From UBA6168 sp964573725 (GTDB taxonomy: Bacteria; Bacteroidota; Bacteroidia; Chitinophagales; Saprospiraceae): a DNA stretch of 64,000 nt. Below the pieces are notes generated by a model. It had not been told where the DNA came from. It saw only the letters and a program-made list of their open reading frames with translations, and did not search any database. A program made the translations under genes and the position numbers. Below, one piece after another: positions 63,656 through 64,000 of the stretch. The stretch is from assembly GCA_964573725.1 (NCBI GenBank), contig CAZNLJ010000006.1:1-64000 (forward strand), read 5' to 3'. Within the stretch, counting starts at the first letter, position 1, and every line of letters starts with the position of its first letter.

Positions 63656-64000
63656 ATGGAAGACGTGACGATCCTGTACGAAGATGCCTGGATATTGGCC
63701 ATCCACAAGCCGGCCGGACTGACCGCCGACCGGGAGGGGGAAGGTTGCCTGGAATCCGTCCGGCGGTATCTGCGGGAGCGGTATCCCTGGAAAAAGCGGC
63801 AGGACCCCATCCTGCTGCACCGCTTGGACCGGCCTGTGAGCGGGGTGCTTTTGTTCGCCCTCAAACGGGAAGCTGCCCGGCAATTGGCCGGGCAATTCGA
63901 GCGGAGGGAGGTGCGGAAGACCTACCTGGCCCTGACGCGGGGCCATCTGCCGGCTTCGGAGGGATTCCTGGAGGGCCATATCGTTCGGAATACAGCGGAA
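63656..64000 (+). CDS. RluA-family RNA pseudouridine synthase (partial)
   Basis: The first 115 codons of a gene cut by the window end. It begins EDVTILYEDAWILAIHKPAGL and has LLHRLDRPVSGVLLFALKRE, where the Asp of HRLDxxxSG is the catalytic residue, then FERREVRKTYLALTRG. No S4 domain precedes the catalytic domain, which fits the RluA/RluC/TruC type lacking S4. The target RNA cannot be told. It follows the Rep_3 gene by 33 bases. Confidence 0.92.
   Translation, partial: MEDVTILYEDAWILAIHKPAGLTADREGEGCLESVRRYLRERYPWKKRQDPILLHRLDRPVSGVLLFALKREAARQLAGQFERREVRKTYLALTRGHLPASEGFLEGHIVRNTAE

Noticed and set aside
1..64000. Insertion sequences, prophage or toxin-antitoxin and defence systems
   Set aside because: No transposase, integrase, phage structural, restriction, toxin or antitoxin protein was recognised among the supported genes.

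Overview
The window looks like chromosomal DNA of a GC-rich member of the Bacteroidota, most probably a Saprospirales/Lewinella-like bacterium. The phylum call rests on three things. Four large surface proteins end in the gliding-motility-associated (type B) sorting domain of the type IX secretion system. There is a hybrid two-component regulator of the propeller / Y_Y_Y / HisKA / REC / AraC type. Several promoters match the Bacteroidota pattern TTTG-N19-TAnnTTTG. The family-level placement is inference. Core genes (mnmG, pyk, acpP, fabF, rnc, dut, rbfA, a tRNA-Leu) argue for chromosome, not plasmid. I see no CRISPR array, rRNA, intact transposase or prophage.

Layout. 1-240 carries an alternating-orientation array of a 14-bp motif, followed by a 74-bp-spaced direct repeat. 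816-4870 is the hybrid sensor-regulator, broken by an apparent one-base deletion. 5235-8661 holds a membrane Fe-S oxidoreductase, two small exported or membrane proteins and tRNA-Leu(GAG) with a clear promoter and terminator. 8771-13421 (minus) is a [NiFe]-hydrogenase maturation cluster hypA-hypB-hypF-hypC led by a small His-rich membrane protein; hypD, hypE and the hydrogenase subunits are absent here. 13606-17588 holds threonine aldolase, a FkbM methyltransferase and mnmG with its promoter. 17628-22166 is a tandem pair of paralogous PKD/type B surface proteins. 22659-25620 holds a divergent YrdC protein, murQ and a Tat-exported Gfo/Idh/MocA oxidoreductase.

26034-32017 holds an L-type-lectin surface protein and a minus-strand run of TPR protein, rbfA and two lipoproteins. 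32018-33238 has no protein gene but contains two strong hairpins ending in a terminator, a candidate small RNA. 33239-40105 is a housekeeping block: sugar nucleotidyltransferase, dut, pyk, then divergently acpP, fabF and rnc. 40096-47383 holds a fused 5-oxoprolinase-type hydantoinase A/B, a DUF819 membrane protein, a guanine-deaminase-like enzyme and a dipeptide-epimerase-like enolase-superfamily enzyme. 48189-53766 holds a membrane-anchored propeller regulator with a C-terminal helix-turn-helix and a Ca2+-type P-type ATPase. 54115-54745 is the relic of a GH127 glycosidase whose whole middle is missing. 55141-64000 holds a YfhO-type membrane protein, a 1529-residue cohesin-like/SprB-repeat adhesin, a plasmid-type (Rep_3) replication initiator and the start of an RluA-family pseudouridine synthase.

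Themes: cell-surface display through type IX secretion (four substrates), murein-fragment salvage (murQ and the epimerase), fatty-acid synthesis (acpP, fabF), and signs of recent decay (frameshifted sensor, deleted GH127). I did not find a clearly new multi-gene system. The best leads are the motif array at the left edge, the candidate structured RNA near 32.5 kb and the plasmid-type initiator among chromosomal genes.
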